From Terriglobales bacterium (GTDB lineage Bacteria > Acidobacteriota > Terriglobia > Bryobacterales > Bryobacteraceae): DNA of 64,000 nt. The translations under genes were made by a program, and so were the position numbers. The stretch covers positions 1 to 64,000 of the forward strand of contig JAJFUV010000362.1 in NCBI GenBank assembly GCA_021372245.1, given 5' to 3'. Each line of letters opens with the position of its first letter. Positions within the stretch are counted from its first letter, which is position 1. The notes under the pieces are model-generated. The model was not told the origin of the DNA and ran no database searches. It saw only the letters and a list, made by a program, of their open reading frames with translations. Below, piece after piece: positions 8,325 to 16,643 of the stretch.

Positions 8325-9356
8325 CTATCGGACCATCCTGTCTACAATCTTCTTTTGCGACTCCGGAACAAACTGCCGATAGACATCCAGTGTTGCGCTT
8401 GCCTTCGCGTGCCGCATCAAAGCCTGGGCATCTTTCACGTCCTCTCCGGCGAGCTTCAGCCACGTCGCGAAGGACCGTCGCAGCACCTGCCAGTTGACCC
8501 AACCGATGCCCAACTTTCGCGCCGCTGGCTTGATGTGCCGCACCAGGACGTTGTTATCCCTCACCGGCATACCCTTCACCGGCGACTGGAATACCAAATC
8601 TTCCGGACCAGCGGACTTCAGCGCCGGATACTTACGGGTCCCTCTGCCGGCTTTGACCATCACCATCAAGGTCTTCAACCGTTGTATGCATTCGATCACC
8701 GTGCGATTGATGGGCAGTTTGGCGTTACTCGCCTCGCTCTTCGATGGCCCCCAATCCCCACGGCAGTAACGCTCCTCAATGGTTATAGACTCATCGTGCA
8801 CATTTTTTTACCGTAAACCAACCAACTCGCTCACCCGCAAGCCCGTGTGCACGGCCACGTAAACCATCGTGGCGTATGGCTCCGAGATCATCTCCGCAAG
8901 TAGCGAGAACTGCGGTCGCGTAATCCAGGGCTTCATCTTCTTGCCCTTTCCCCGATGAGGCAAGGAAACGCCCTCAACCGGATTCTTGACCAACAAGCCG
9001 TACCGGACGGCAGATCGCAGCACGCTGGACAAGACATCTCGCACCTTGTCCATCGATTCGTATTCCAACTTCGTCTGCCGGAATCCTGAGATGTAGCGGT
9101 CCACCGTCAACACGCTGATGTCCCGCAAACACAAGCTTCCGAACTGCGGGATCAGATAATTGTTGAGGACGTTAGCGGCGAAAATGAAAACCAGCGAGTT
9201 CTTCAGGAGTGTAAGCGCCTGGGTGTCGGATACATCACGTTTACAAAGGCGGGGGACTACGACACCTTTGACACCGTGGTTGACGCCTGACCTAGGGACC
9301 CCAATCCCTATGCGGTGGACAGATTCATCCGGAAACAAATCAGTCAGCACAATCAA
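8325..9356 (-). pseudogene. Tyrosine recombinase/integrase interrupted by an in-frame stop
   Basis: Two minus-strand frames in the same phase are separated only by a TAA at 8808-8810. Reading through gives HTGLRVSELVGLR-stop-KNVHDESITIEERY, where relatives have Trp at the stop. The N-terminal half has the SAM-like core-binding domain and the first catalytic Arg (TGLRVSEL). The C-terminal half has WQVLRRSFATWL (box II Arg), LMRHAKASATLDVY and the nucleophile Tyr. The first 40 or so residues upstream of the core domain look scrambled. No functional single polypeptide is expected, although split halves could in principle be translated (GTG at 8801). Confidence 0.8.
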
Positions 9357-9651
9357 GACGAACTTCGGGAACTGCTGCGTTGAAGACAGCAGGGGGTGTT
9401 GGCTTCAGAAGTGCGTTCCGGCTGAGACTTGATCTGACACGGTTTATAGTTACCCAACACGAACATACGATGCACCTTTGCCTCCGGTCGGGCCCGGGCC
9501 ACCGGGAGCCAGATTAAAGGTTCCGGGTGAGGGATTACCAACCTGCAGAGTGGGAGAATTTCATCTGGCGTAGCCCGGGGAGCGAAGTCCTACCCTTCTG
9601 AATCCCACGCGCCGCCCGGCGAGTTCGAGCAAGGAACCAATCAACTACAGA
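9357..9651. other. Gap with no gene recognised
   Basis: Between the integrase pseudogene and the HipA-like gene. It probably contains the decayed 5' end of the integrase, but no frame here shows a recognisable motif. Confidence 0.5.
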
Positions 9652-10662
9652 TTAAGCTGAGCAACTGAATGCAGAAGACGTACGGCTACCCGCCACGACC
9701 TGATCGCAACGGCCTGGCAGGAAGTGGGCATGCTGGCATCTGAAATGTGACCCGGTGGGAACTGGTAGAGTCCATTCTTCGAAGGGGCTGTAAGCAGATG
9801 CTCGGAGAGCCTCGATCATGCGTGGCACAGATTTGCGTCTCTCCAGGAGTCGCCCAAGGAGGATTTCGAATGGTCGTGTTTCAATCTCCCATTCTGTAGG
9901 CACGAGGCGAACTAGAGACATGACGGCATGTTCGTCAACCGAGTCGATTGCCTCAAACCAAGGTTCAAAATCAGCCCAGGAACGAACAGCGCGATAGACA
10001 GCCTTGTCTCTATAAAGCCCGTACAGAGGAGCGTCCTCGAACGCCCAATGTTGACCACCGAAGGTATAGCCGTGGTCGATCATGCGGGCAAGGATACCCA
10101 TGTGACGAGGATGCGCAGACTGAATGCCTAGGTTAGTGCGGATATTCCCGCGAAAGAACACGGCCTGCCTGACATCAATATTCCCCAACCACTTGTCCAC
10201 TACAAGCATTCCGATGAAGTGGGACAAGTTGACGACCTGATCCAGCACCGTGGTAGGCAATAGGTCATAGACCGCGATTTTATTCGGATCCCCGGGATAA
10301 AGGGACCCAAAGTGATAGCCAGCGGGGACGGACTCCACCCTGTGGTGCAGCTCAATGCGAACGCCAGAATTACGTGAAAGCAGTTCGTCATCAACAAACA
10401 CAAGACTGAAATCGGCGGCAGAAAGGCCAAGGTGCCGTAGCAGAGCGGAAGCAGCCAACTCGTTCACTAGTGTGCGCTTCCCCTGCGGATTATTGAGGAA
10501 CTTCACCACGTGGTAGCACCCGTCGGAGGCGAACATGAGCTGCGACTGAGCACCGCCACGCATTCTTCTAAGTGCATTCACAGCCCTGATCCGAGGGCAG
10601 TGGTCAAGATTCACAAGGCCAGGAGGGTCAATCGGCCGCTTAAGTCGACGTTCCTTGTACAT
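9652..10662 (-). CDS. HipA_2-type protein kinase
   Basis: 336 aa, start supported by an AGGAG seven bases upstream of ATG 10662. The N-terminal motif RMRGGAQSQLMFASDGCYHV followed by VVKFLNNPQGKR is the glycine-rich/Lys segment of HipA-like kinases. VVDKWLGNIDVRQ and LARMIDHGYTFGG supply the catalytic and metal-binding Asp-containing loops. The C-terminal 25 residues are low-complexity and probably drifted. HipA relatives phosphorylate translation factors or other proteins; the target of this family is unknown. It lies downstream of a sigma-70-like gene on the same strand, 125 bases apart, with no HipB-like antitoxin visible. Confidence 0.75.
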   Translation of the reverse strand: MYKERRLKRPIDPPGLVNLDHCPRIRAVNALRRMRGGAQSQLMFASDGCYHVVKFLNNPQGKRTLVNELAASALLRHLGLSAADFSLVFVDDELLSRNSGVRIELHHRVESVPAGYHFGSLYPGDPNKIAVYDLLPTTVLDQVVNLSHFIGMLVVDKWLGNIDVRQAVFFRGNIRTNLGIQSAHPRHMGILARMIDHGYTFGGQHWAFEDAPLYGLYRDKAVYRAVRSWADFEPWFEAIDSVDEHAVMSLVRLVPTEWEIETRPFEILLGRLLERRKSVPRMIEALRASAYSPFEEWTLPVPTGSHFRCQHAHFLPGRCDQVVAGSRTSSAFSCSA

Positions 10663-10787
10663 TGGCGAACTCCTAGATGCACACGCACTGTCAGTGCTTC
10701 AAGCAAAGCGCGCAGTTGTTACCGTATCGGGCGAGCCACTCCTATGGAGTTATCTGCACTGGCTCCGCCAGACGTCGAAGATTATGA

Positions 10788-11423
10788 TTAGCTGATACCT
10801 ATACGGCGACACGCGATTCTGGCCATCGCGCGCCATTTCCGACAACGAAACTGACTTTCGCTAATACCCATCTCCGCACAGATCTGGACGGGATCTTGTT
10901 CCTCCAGACAGAACCGGGTGAGGATCTCGCGATCAGTGGGTTTCAATCGTGCGAGCCGTCGAAGTGCGACCTCTCGTTCTTCACCGGTTAGCATGTCTGA
11001 TTCCGGGCTCGGGGCTGAATCTGGCAACTCCATTTCTGCATCTGAAAGCGGAACCAGCCTTTGACGAGCAGTTATCCGACCCTTGATATCAGAGTAGATC
11101 ATACGCCTCACGACAACGGCGATGAAGCCAGGAAGGCAGTCGGGTTGGCGCACTCGGTCATGCAATATCGCATCAAGCACAGCAACGTATGCGTCGTGCA
11201 GATGGTCTTCCGACTCAGCCCAGAGACCTTGCCTTCGCAGGTGCCCCATGGATAGGTTTGCGATCAAAGTGTATAACATTTCCATGGCGCCCGGTACCTG
11301 ACTCCGAACACCCTCAAAGATGACCGATGGCGGTGCGCCATCCCAAGAAGACCCACACGACGGGGCAAGATCGGGCTCGCAACTGACGTCAAGAGAATCC
11401 AATGATAAGGCACTACCAGACAT
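10788..11423 (-). CDS. RNA polymerase sigma-70-family factor (ECF-like)
   Basis: 211 aa from ATG 11423, which has a good GGAGGAAG site; the frame continues upstream to 11612 without support. Residues about 60-130 (MEMLYTLIANLSMGHLRRQGLWAE... DAYVAVLDAIL ... GFIAVVVRRMIYSDIKGR) resemble region 2. Residues 165-211 (LARLKPTDREILTRFCLEEQ ... EMGISESQFRCRKWRAM) resemble region 4 with its HTH. The linker is acidic. It would direct RNA polymerase to a small set of promoters. The zf-HC2-like protein at 12612 could be a partner anti-sigma factor, but it is 1.2 kb away on the other strand. Confidence 0.75.
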   Translation of the reverse strand: MSGSALSLDSLDVSCEPDLAPSCGSSWDGAPPSVIFEGVRSQVPGAMEMLYTLIANLSMGHLRRQGLWAESEDHLHDAYVAVLDAILHDRVRQPDCLPGFIAVVVRRMIYSDIKGRITARQRLVPLSDAEMELPDSAPSPESDMLTGEEREVALRRLARLKPTDREILTRFCLEEQDPVQICAEMGISESQFRCRKWRAMARIACRRIGIS

Positions 11424-11870
11424 ATGAAACACTTCCTCCGCAGCAAACGCGGTTGTTATGACAAGTCCTTCCGTGTCGCTGCCAACGGCACGTTTCATCG
11501 CAAAGCAACACCGGAAATTGGATAGTAAAGATTTCGCGGTCGCCATCACGGTCGATTTCAAGGACATTTGCGGGTAGCAGCGCCAACGCTTCTGTCCAAT
11601 ATTGCGACGCATTCATTTAGAGGAAAAGCATCGTGACTCAGACATGATTGCAGTCGTAAACACGGACAACAACACGACGCTGTCCATACAGCCTAGAGAC
11701 CACCAATGGCAAACTAGGGGGAGCGGACTGTCCCTCTCTCTTCACGTACCGCGAGCTGGCACAGTCTTTCAGCGGTCATCCAGAACGCCAACGCTCCTCC
11801 CTTCTACCGCAAACAAGCGCAGACGGACGGGCGCACAGGTGCCGCCGGACTATCCTGTGAACTTCTCAGT
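11424..11870. other. Gap with no gene recognised
   Basis: About 450 bases upstream of the sigma factor gene. It should contain its promoter. Short frames are present on both strands but none has a motif or a good ribosome site. Confidence 0.4.
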
Positions 11871-12248
11871 TCACCCAACGCGGCGAGAATACTCGATGCG
11901 ATCTTGCTCCGACAGCACACGGAACGCACAACGCTTAAGTTCAAGACCTAGCAGTCGCTTTACTTCAAGACTGGGCACGTCACGACCAATATTTGGGGCC
12001 CAATGAACAACCAAGATCGCCTGGAGGACGTACCTGTCTATTACGCGTCTATCAAGCGCAGTGGGTCTCAAATAGCGACGAAACGTTTTGCGCCCATATG
12101 GTGCCAACTCACTCCACAGTCGAGTGAGGTGCGGAATGGGGTCACCGTTGGCGCGGTGGACTGAACCCGTGGACGTGCCAACTGTGCGATCCAAGTTCAA
12201 GGAACACCCATTCTCCTGAACAGCCTGACAAAGGGAATAATCTTCCAC
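11871..12248 (-). CDS. Hypothetical protein, unrecognised
   Basis: 125 aa, basic, with a helical C-terminal half (DVPSLEVKRLLGLELKRCAFRV). No family recognised and no clear ribosome site. The only support is an open frame with a believable mix of hydrophobic and charged residues. It could be a random frame or part of a decayed gene. Confidence 0.3.
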   Translation of the reverse strand: MEDYSLCQAVQENGCSLNLDRTVGTSTGSVHRANGDPIPHLTRLWSELAPYGRKTFRRYLRPTALDRRVIDRYVLQAILVVHWAPNIGRDVPSLEVKRLLGLELKRCAFRVLSEQDRIEYSRRVG

Positions 12249-12340
12249 GATTTAATAGCTCCGTCATGCTTTACAGACATAACAGGTTATCGTATACTAA
12301 GCGGTTTAATCAATATGGATTAAAAAAATAATCCGAGACA

Positions 12341-12496
12341 GTGCTCGAAGTGATCCCAGAACCTGGACGCAGATGTTCTTTGGTGTCGTATCGGGATGAG
12401 GGACTACATCGGATCCGGGCGGCGATGGCGGACAAGATACTTGACAGCAACTTCGACGCGATCGTTGCTGACGTTGGCCACGGCTTAATTGATTGA
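12341..12496 (+). CDS. Possible small protein (51 aa) or gene remnant
   Basis: From GTG 12341 the frame reads a protein-like sequence (VSYRDEGLHRIRAAMADKIL, then SNFDAIVADVGHGLID) that ends at TGA 12496. The alternating hydrophobic pattern looks like helix-strand-helix, but no family is recognised and no good ribosome site is visible. It lies in the otherwise empty gap 12249-12611. Confidence 0.3.
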   Translation: MLEVIPEPGRRCSLVSYRDEGLHRIRAAMADKILDSNFDAIVADVGHGLID

Positions 12497-12611
12497 GGGC
12501 GTTTGAGGTGGCCGCTCGTGAGGGAGGTGTTTGGCCGTATTCTTGGTTTGCAGTTGCCGAGGGGAAAGCGCGAACACCAATGGCTGTCGTGTCACCACGG
12601 TGCTAATCCGC

Positions 12612-12797
12612 ATGAACTGGACACATATCTGTGATGAGGATTTGGAGCGATACTACTTGGGCCAGGTGCAAGACGAGAAAGAACTGGCTCCGCTGGAGGA
12701 GCACATCCTTGCCTGCCCCTCGTGTGCGAGGCGGGCTGAAGATGTCCAAGATTACGTGGACACTATACGCATCGTTCTTATGAGTATCTCAGACTGA
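12612..12797 (+). CDS. Small zf-HC2-like (anti-sigma type) zinc-finger protein
   Basis: 61 aa from ATG 12612, which starts MNWTHICDEDLERYYLGQV. The motif H-I-L-A-C-P-S-C (HxxxCxxC) with an upstream Cys and acidic residues matches the zinc-binding anti-sigma fold of zf-HC2 proteins. No transmembrane helix follows, so it would be cytosolic. Similar short proteins are common in Acidobacteriota islands. A regulatory role towards the sigma-70-like protein at 10788-11423 is possible but inferred. Confidence 0.55.
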   Translation: MNWTHICDEDLERYYLGQVQDEKELAPLEEHILACPSCARRAEDVQDYVDTIRIVLMSISD

Positions 12798-13454
12798 TTT
12801 CAGGCGAGACGCCGAGCGCCTCTGCGAGCGAATTGTTGAGGTCCGAAGTAGCTTCGGATCAAGGTAAACCTCAATGATGGCGATAGAAAGATAGCACGAA
12901 ATAGACTTCGTAGGGTGCCGCGGGGTGTAGAATAGACGGTATCCATGATGTGAGAAAGGGCATCTCGGTCGAACTTTTTGGCACATAATGGGTGATGTTG
13001 TTAGGGCGCGGCAGGTGGGCGTCCCAAGTGAGTGGTTCTGTAGTGCGTGTGAATCGCTTATGAAGGTTCGTCAAAAGGTGGGACGAGAACGACAGGGTCC
13101 TTGTCGCATCGGTCGACCACCCTTCTTGCCTAGCGCCACTGGGGTCTGTTGTATTGCCTTGGTGGCTATGGGCAGATGGCAGTCTATGTTCGGCGGCTCT
13201 GACACTTGACGAGACCACCGTAAGTTTCAGCGGAGATGGCAACAGGTTCATGAACAACGCCAATCGATGGAACATGGGAGCCAGGGAGTTCACCACCAAC
13301 CCAACTCATCTTGCCGCTTGCCTAGCTGGGCCTTGGATGGCCAATTCGACTCCCGGTTCTGGCAACGAGTGCAGCAAGGTGAGGGCGACGGTAGCAAGCT
13401 CGGTCTATTTCAATGAGGTCATCACACCATCCCAAGCCAAGGATATGGTATAGC
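12798..13454. other. Gap with no gene recognised
   Basis: About 650 bases. The open frames here (for example 13154-13453 plus) give Trp/Cys-rich or low-information translations with no motif. I see no RNA gene or repeat. Confidence 0.5.
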
Positions 13455-13880
13455 ATGGAACGCCGCTCAGAAGTGCGCCTCGACGTTAATTATCCGGCCC
13501 GAGTGACCACGCTGGGGCCACACGCCATTCATTGCGCTGTCAATGTCCGCAATTTTTCCAGCCGGGGAATGAGGCTCTGGCTTCCGCAGACCGTCACTGC
13601 AGGCACAGGGATACGTGTTGACATTGACAACACCATGTATCTGGGGGAAGTGTGCTATTGCTCGGCCGAGGACAGCGGGTACTCCGTGGGAGTGATGGTT
13701 GAGCACATGTTAGGCGCGTTGAATGAGTTGGACCAACTGAACCGAAGCCTGTTCGGGGAGAGCGGAAATGGTCGCGAAGCTTCGGCGCCGGCTGTCGACC
13801 TACCGCCAACGTTGGAACACCGCGAAGCAGGGATACGAACAAGAGCAGGACCCACAGAAGAAGAATCACGATTCGACTAG
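13455..13880 (+). CDS. PilZ-domain protein
   Basis: 141 aa from ATG 13455, with AAGGA about ten bases upstream. It starts ERRSEVRLDVNYPARV, matching the RxxxR part of PilZ, followed by a beta barrel (NVRNFSSRGMRLWLP, where D/N-x-S-x-x-G is the second c-di-GMP motif, and GEVCYCSAEDSGYSVGV). It may bind cyclic di-GMP. The C-terminal 50 residues are Glu/Arg/Pro-rich and probably disordered. No partner gene is evident nearby. Confidence 0.75.
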   Translation: MERRSEVRLDVNYPARVTTLGPHAIHCAVNVRNFSSRGMRLWLPQTVTAGTGIRVDIDNTMYLGEVCYCSAEDSGYSVGVMVEHMLGALNELDQLNRSLFGESGNGREASAPAVDLPPTLEHREAGIRTRAGPTEEESRFD

Positions 13881-14253
13881 CCGTCCTTCCCTGCCGCAAC
13901 TCGGACTGGAGAATCCCGAGAAGACTTAGTTTGGCAAGTGGAGCTTTGCCGGGGGTACAGGGTCGTTTCCTTCTATTGAGCAAGCGCTCCCGAGATGCAG
14001 TGCCGGTGGCGTTGAACGATGGTCACGCACCTTGTTGGACTTAATAAACCTTGGAGGTCGGATCGCCCATGCCTTGAGGCGTCCGATCAGTGATTCGAGA
14101 CCATCGGATACTTTCAAAGCGTACTTGGCTGTCTCACAGCTCACGCCTTGCAAGGCGGTCCCGAGGTCGGAGGTAGAAAAAGGTCGTCCTCGATCTGCAG
14201 AAGCGAAACGGCAAACGTGCCGTAAGCCCGTGCACTAGTTGTAGATATAGTCC
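13881..14253. other. Gap with no gene recognised
   Basis: About 370 bases between the PilZ gene and the promoter of the conjugation operon. No coding frame, hairpin or repeat that I can support. Confidence 0.5.
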
Positions 14254-14283
14254 TTGACGTGGTACCAGGCGTTGGGGTACAAA
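14254..14283 (+). promoter_or_regulatory. Candidate sigma-70 promoter of the peptide/E2-E1/JAB operon
   Basis: TTGACG at 14254-14259 and TACAAA at 14278-14283 are separated by 18 bases. They lie about 85 bases upstream of the first gene of the operon. The match to the consensus is decent but unproven. Confidence 0.4.
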
Positions 14284-14366
14284 AGAAGAGAATAAAAAGA
14301 GAATATCCACAAACGAATCGACCCGGCGCGATCAGCAGCAAGGGATTTGTCGTCAGAGAGGGAAAA

Positions 14367-14504
14367 ATGATAAACACCATGGCCAAAGATGACCTGAGGG
14401 AACACCCACCGCATCCACCACATCCTCCGCACCCGCCACATCCACCGCATCCGCCTGGGCCACCGGACCCACCCAAGCCGCCCAAGGATCGCCCAGTGGG
14501 TTGA
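14367..14504 (+). CDS. Tiny His-Pro-Pro repeat peptide ending in Gly, first gene of an E2-E1/JAB operon
   Basis: 45 aa from ATG 14367 (purine-rich AGAGGGAAAA just upstream; ATG 14379 is an alternative). Residues 1-12 are polar (MINTMAKDDLRE); residues 13-30 are six perfect His-Pro-Pro repeats; residues 31-45 are GPPDPPKPPKDRPVG. It cannot form a beta-grasp fold and is expected to be an extended polyproline-type tail. Its stop codon overlaps the TTG start of the E2-E1 gene (TTGA), a strong sign that it is translated and coupled. The C-terminal Val-Gly resembles the small C-terminal residues that E1-like enzymes adenylate. It could be a conjugated modifier, a substrate or a tether. The function is not known to me. 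Confidence 0.7.
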   Translation: MINTMAKDDLREHPPHPPHPPHPPHPPHPPGPPDPPKPPKDRPVG

Positions 14505-16174
14505 CGCGGTTGGAACCTTGGTACAAGCGGTTACCTGAACGCCTCAACTACGAGCTCGAAGAGCTCCGTAGAGCTGGCATTGCCTTCGCACAGGACCAGG
14601 AAGCGCTGACGTGCGGAAAAATCCGTTTGACTGTCAATACAGCGTTCGACGGACAAGACTTGGCTCTCGTCGTCGAGTTCCCGGATTTTTACCCGTACTT
14701 CCGTTTCGAAGTCGCCGCGCCATCGCTCGATCTGCCGCGCCACCAACACCCCGTGAGTAAGTACCTCTGCCTGATTGGCCGCGCTACGCGCAACTGGAAG
14801 CCGAGCGACACCCTCGCAGCATTCATCGCGCAGCGCGTCCCGGCAACCGTTGCAGCGGCAAGCGGCGACCCTAGCGTTTCTGAGGAGCCTCAGGGCGAAC
14901 CGGCGACCGACTACTTCCGCTACGAAGCGAACAGCATCGTCCTCGTCGATACTGACTGTCGCGTGCCAGCCGGAATAGGTCGTGGACAACTGCTCTTGGG
15001 ACTTGAACAGGAAGATCTCACCAAAGCTCCACTCCGAGGGGCTGTTCTGCAAGTCCTGAATGGCGACGGCGAAACCTTATACAGCGCAGATCCTCGATTG
15101 GAGGCGCTCTACCAACATCGCTGGAAGATCCCTTGGTTTCGCCTGGCCGCGCCCCCACCCTGCGGTGACGCGAAAGAGGCGATGGCGGCGTTGCATGCTG
15201 CGTTTCCAAGTACGACGAACGCGTGGACGAAATACAAGGACAGCAAATCCAGTATTATCGGTGTCCTCTGTCCCGAAGAAGTCCAGTTCGGCACGGTGTC
15301 GGACGCGTGGGTCTTCGTCGTCCAAGTCCAAGTCGGCAAACGAAGCATCGGACCGTACTTTGCGCGAGCTGGCAGAGCAGGAATCGTGGACTTGGCATCC
15401 CGCATCCCCGAACTGCACGCTCTACGAGACAAGAAGATTGGCATCGTCGGGCTCGGGTGCGTCGGGGCCCCCAGCGCCTTGCACCTCGCACGTGCCGGCG
15501 TCGGCGAACTCCGGCTCATCGACCACGACTACATCGACCCTGGCACCGTCGTCCGGTGGCCCTTCGGTTTCCGCACCGCCGGGTGGCAGAAGGTGACCGT
15601 CGTTAAGGACTTCATCACACACCACTATCCATTCACGAGCGTCAAGGCTTGGGATCATCGGATCGGCGACCCCACCCTCGATGACGCGCGCGCCATGACC
15701 GAGTTCTTCGACGGGCTAGACCTGGTCTACGACGCGAGCACTGAGGAGGGCATCAACCACCTCCTCTCCGACTTGGCATGGGAGCGACGCATCACGTACG
15801 TCGTCATCTCAACAACGACCGGCGCTTGGGGCGGACGCGTCGTCCGCATCAAACCAGGCAGTACGCAGGGATGCTGGCAGTGCATGCTCCACGCAACGGA
15901 AGACAACCAATTGCCCACCCCACCAAGCAGCGGGGAGGGCATTCAGCCGATGGGCTGCGCCAACCCCACGTACGCAGCTGCAGGCTTCGACACGGAAGAG
16001 GTCGCACTCATGGGCGTACGCGCGGCTACAACTGCGCTGGCAACAACGTACCCGAACATCCCAGGAGACGTGGGCATCCTCGTCTTCCGCCACAATGATC
16101 CGGTAATTGTGTCACCACAGTGGCAATGGCACACACTCGCACGACACCCCCGGTGTCAACACACCCATACATGA
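14501..16174 (+). CDS. E2-E1 fusion (UBC-like domain + ThiF adenylation domain, Cap2-like)
   Basis: 557 aa from TTG 14501. Residues about 10-115 form an E2/UBC-like domain: FPDFYPYFRFEV, then HQHP and the likely catalytic Cys90 in KYLCLIG. Residues about 300-557 form a ThiF/E1 domain: nucleotide-binding GLGCVG (317-322) with acidic residues in LIDHDYIDP, a Zn-like C458-x2-C461, and GCANPTYAAAGFD, in which Cys486 is the likely E1 thioester Cys. E2-E1 fusions of this kind (Cap2 in type II CBASS, and relatives in Bil/Bub-type operons) adenylate a C-terminal carboxyl and pass it to a target. No CD-NTase or ubiquitin-like gene is adjacent; the upstream partner is the His-Pro-Pro peptide, the downstream one a JAB peptidase. 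Cytosolic. Confidence 0.85.
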   Translation: MTRLEPWYKRLPERLNYELEELRRAGIAFAQDQEALTCGKIRLTVNTAFDGQDLALVVEFPDFYPYFRFEVAAPSLDLPRHQHPVSKYLCLIGRATRNWKPSDTLAAFIAQRVPATVAAASGDPSVSEEPQGEPATDYFRYEANSIVLVDTDCRVPAGIGRGQLLLGLEQEDLTKAPLRGAVLQVLNGDGETLYSADPRLEALYQHRWKIPWFRLAAPPPCGDAKEAMAALHAAFPSTTNAWTKYKDSKSSIIGVLCPEEVQFGTVSDAWVFVVQVQVGKRSIGPYFARAGRAGIVDLASRIPELHALRDKKIGIVGLGCVGAPSALHLARAGVGELRLIDHDYIDPGTVVRWPFGFRTAGWQKVTVVKDFITHHYPFTSVKAWDHRIGDPTLDDARAMTEFFDGLDLVYDASTEEGINHLLSDLAWERRITYVVISTTTGAWGGRVVRIKPGSTQGCWQCMLHATEDNQLPTPPSSGEGIQPMGCANPTYAAAGFDTEEVALMGVRAATTALATTYPNIPGDVGILVFRHNDPVIVSPQWQWHTLARHPRCQHTHT

Positions 16175-16641
16175 CAGCATGGGTGGCCGAATCCGTGCTG
16201 CAGACGATGAGGAACGAAGCCCATCGACGTTTCCCCGTCGAGTCCGGCGGCGTCCTCATCGGCTACTGGGCCAAACAACAGGTCATCATCGTCGCGGCAA
16301 CCGCGCCCGGACCAGACGCGCATCACACGAGTGCAAGATACGTCCCGGACCAAGCACACGACGAACAACAAGTCGCGCAGGCCTACAACGCATCCAGACG
16401 ACGGTACATCTACTTGGGCGACTGGCACACGCATCCGAACCAAGACCCGTACCTCAGTGAGGACGACTGCCGCACCCTCGCACACATCGCCGCGCATGGG
16501 CCAGCACGTGCAACCGTCCCAATCATGATCGTCCTCGGCGGCGGCCCCAGCGACTGGTACGCCAAGGTATGGCGTTACCGCCACGGACGCTCGCGCCCAA
16601 TGCGGCTACGACTGTACGAGAAAGCCGGAGAGCCTTGGTAG
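16171..16641 (+). CDS. JAB/JAMM deconjugating peptidase (Cap3-like)
   Basis: 156 aa from ATG 16171, which overlaps the E2-E1 stop (ATGA); the open frame extends upstream to 16120. The JAMM zinc site is complete: Glu24 in VESGGVLIGYW, H86-x-H88 in GDWHTHPNQDPYLSEDD, then Ser96 and Asp99. Such metallopeptidases cut isopeptide or peptide bonds after a C-terminal Gly or Ala of ubiquitin-like proteins and, in Cap3, of CD-NTases. The expected role is to process or reverse the conjugation made by the neighbouring E2-E1 protein. The next gene is on the opposite strand and ends three bases later. Confidence 0.88.
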   Translation: MTAWVAESVLQTMRNEAHRRFPVESGGVLIGYWAKQQVIIVAATAPGPDAHHTSARYVPDQAHDEQQVAQAYNASRRRYIYLGDWHTHPNQDPYLSEDDCRTLAHIAAHGPARATVPIMIVLGGGPSDWYAKVWRYRHGRSRPMRLRLYEKAGEPW

Positions 16642-16643
16642 CC

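Noticed and set aside
13154-13453. 99-codon plus frame before the PilZ gene
   Set aside because: No motif, no ribosome site and low-complexity Trp/Met content; treated as non-coding.
14141-14485. Gly/Cys-rich minus-strand frame opposite the His-Pro-Pro peptide
   Set aside because: It is the simple complement of the CCNCAY-type repeat; it has no coupling to a neighbour, whereas the plus frame overlaps the E2-E1 start.
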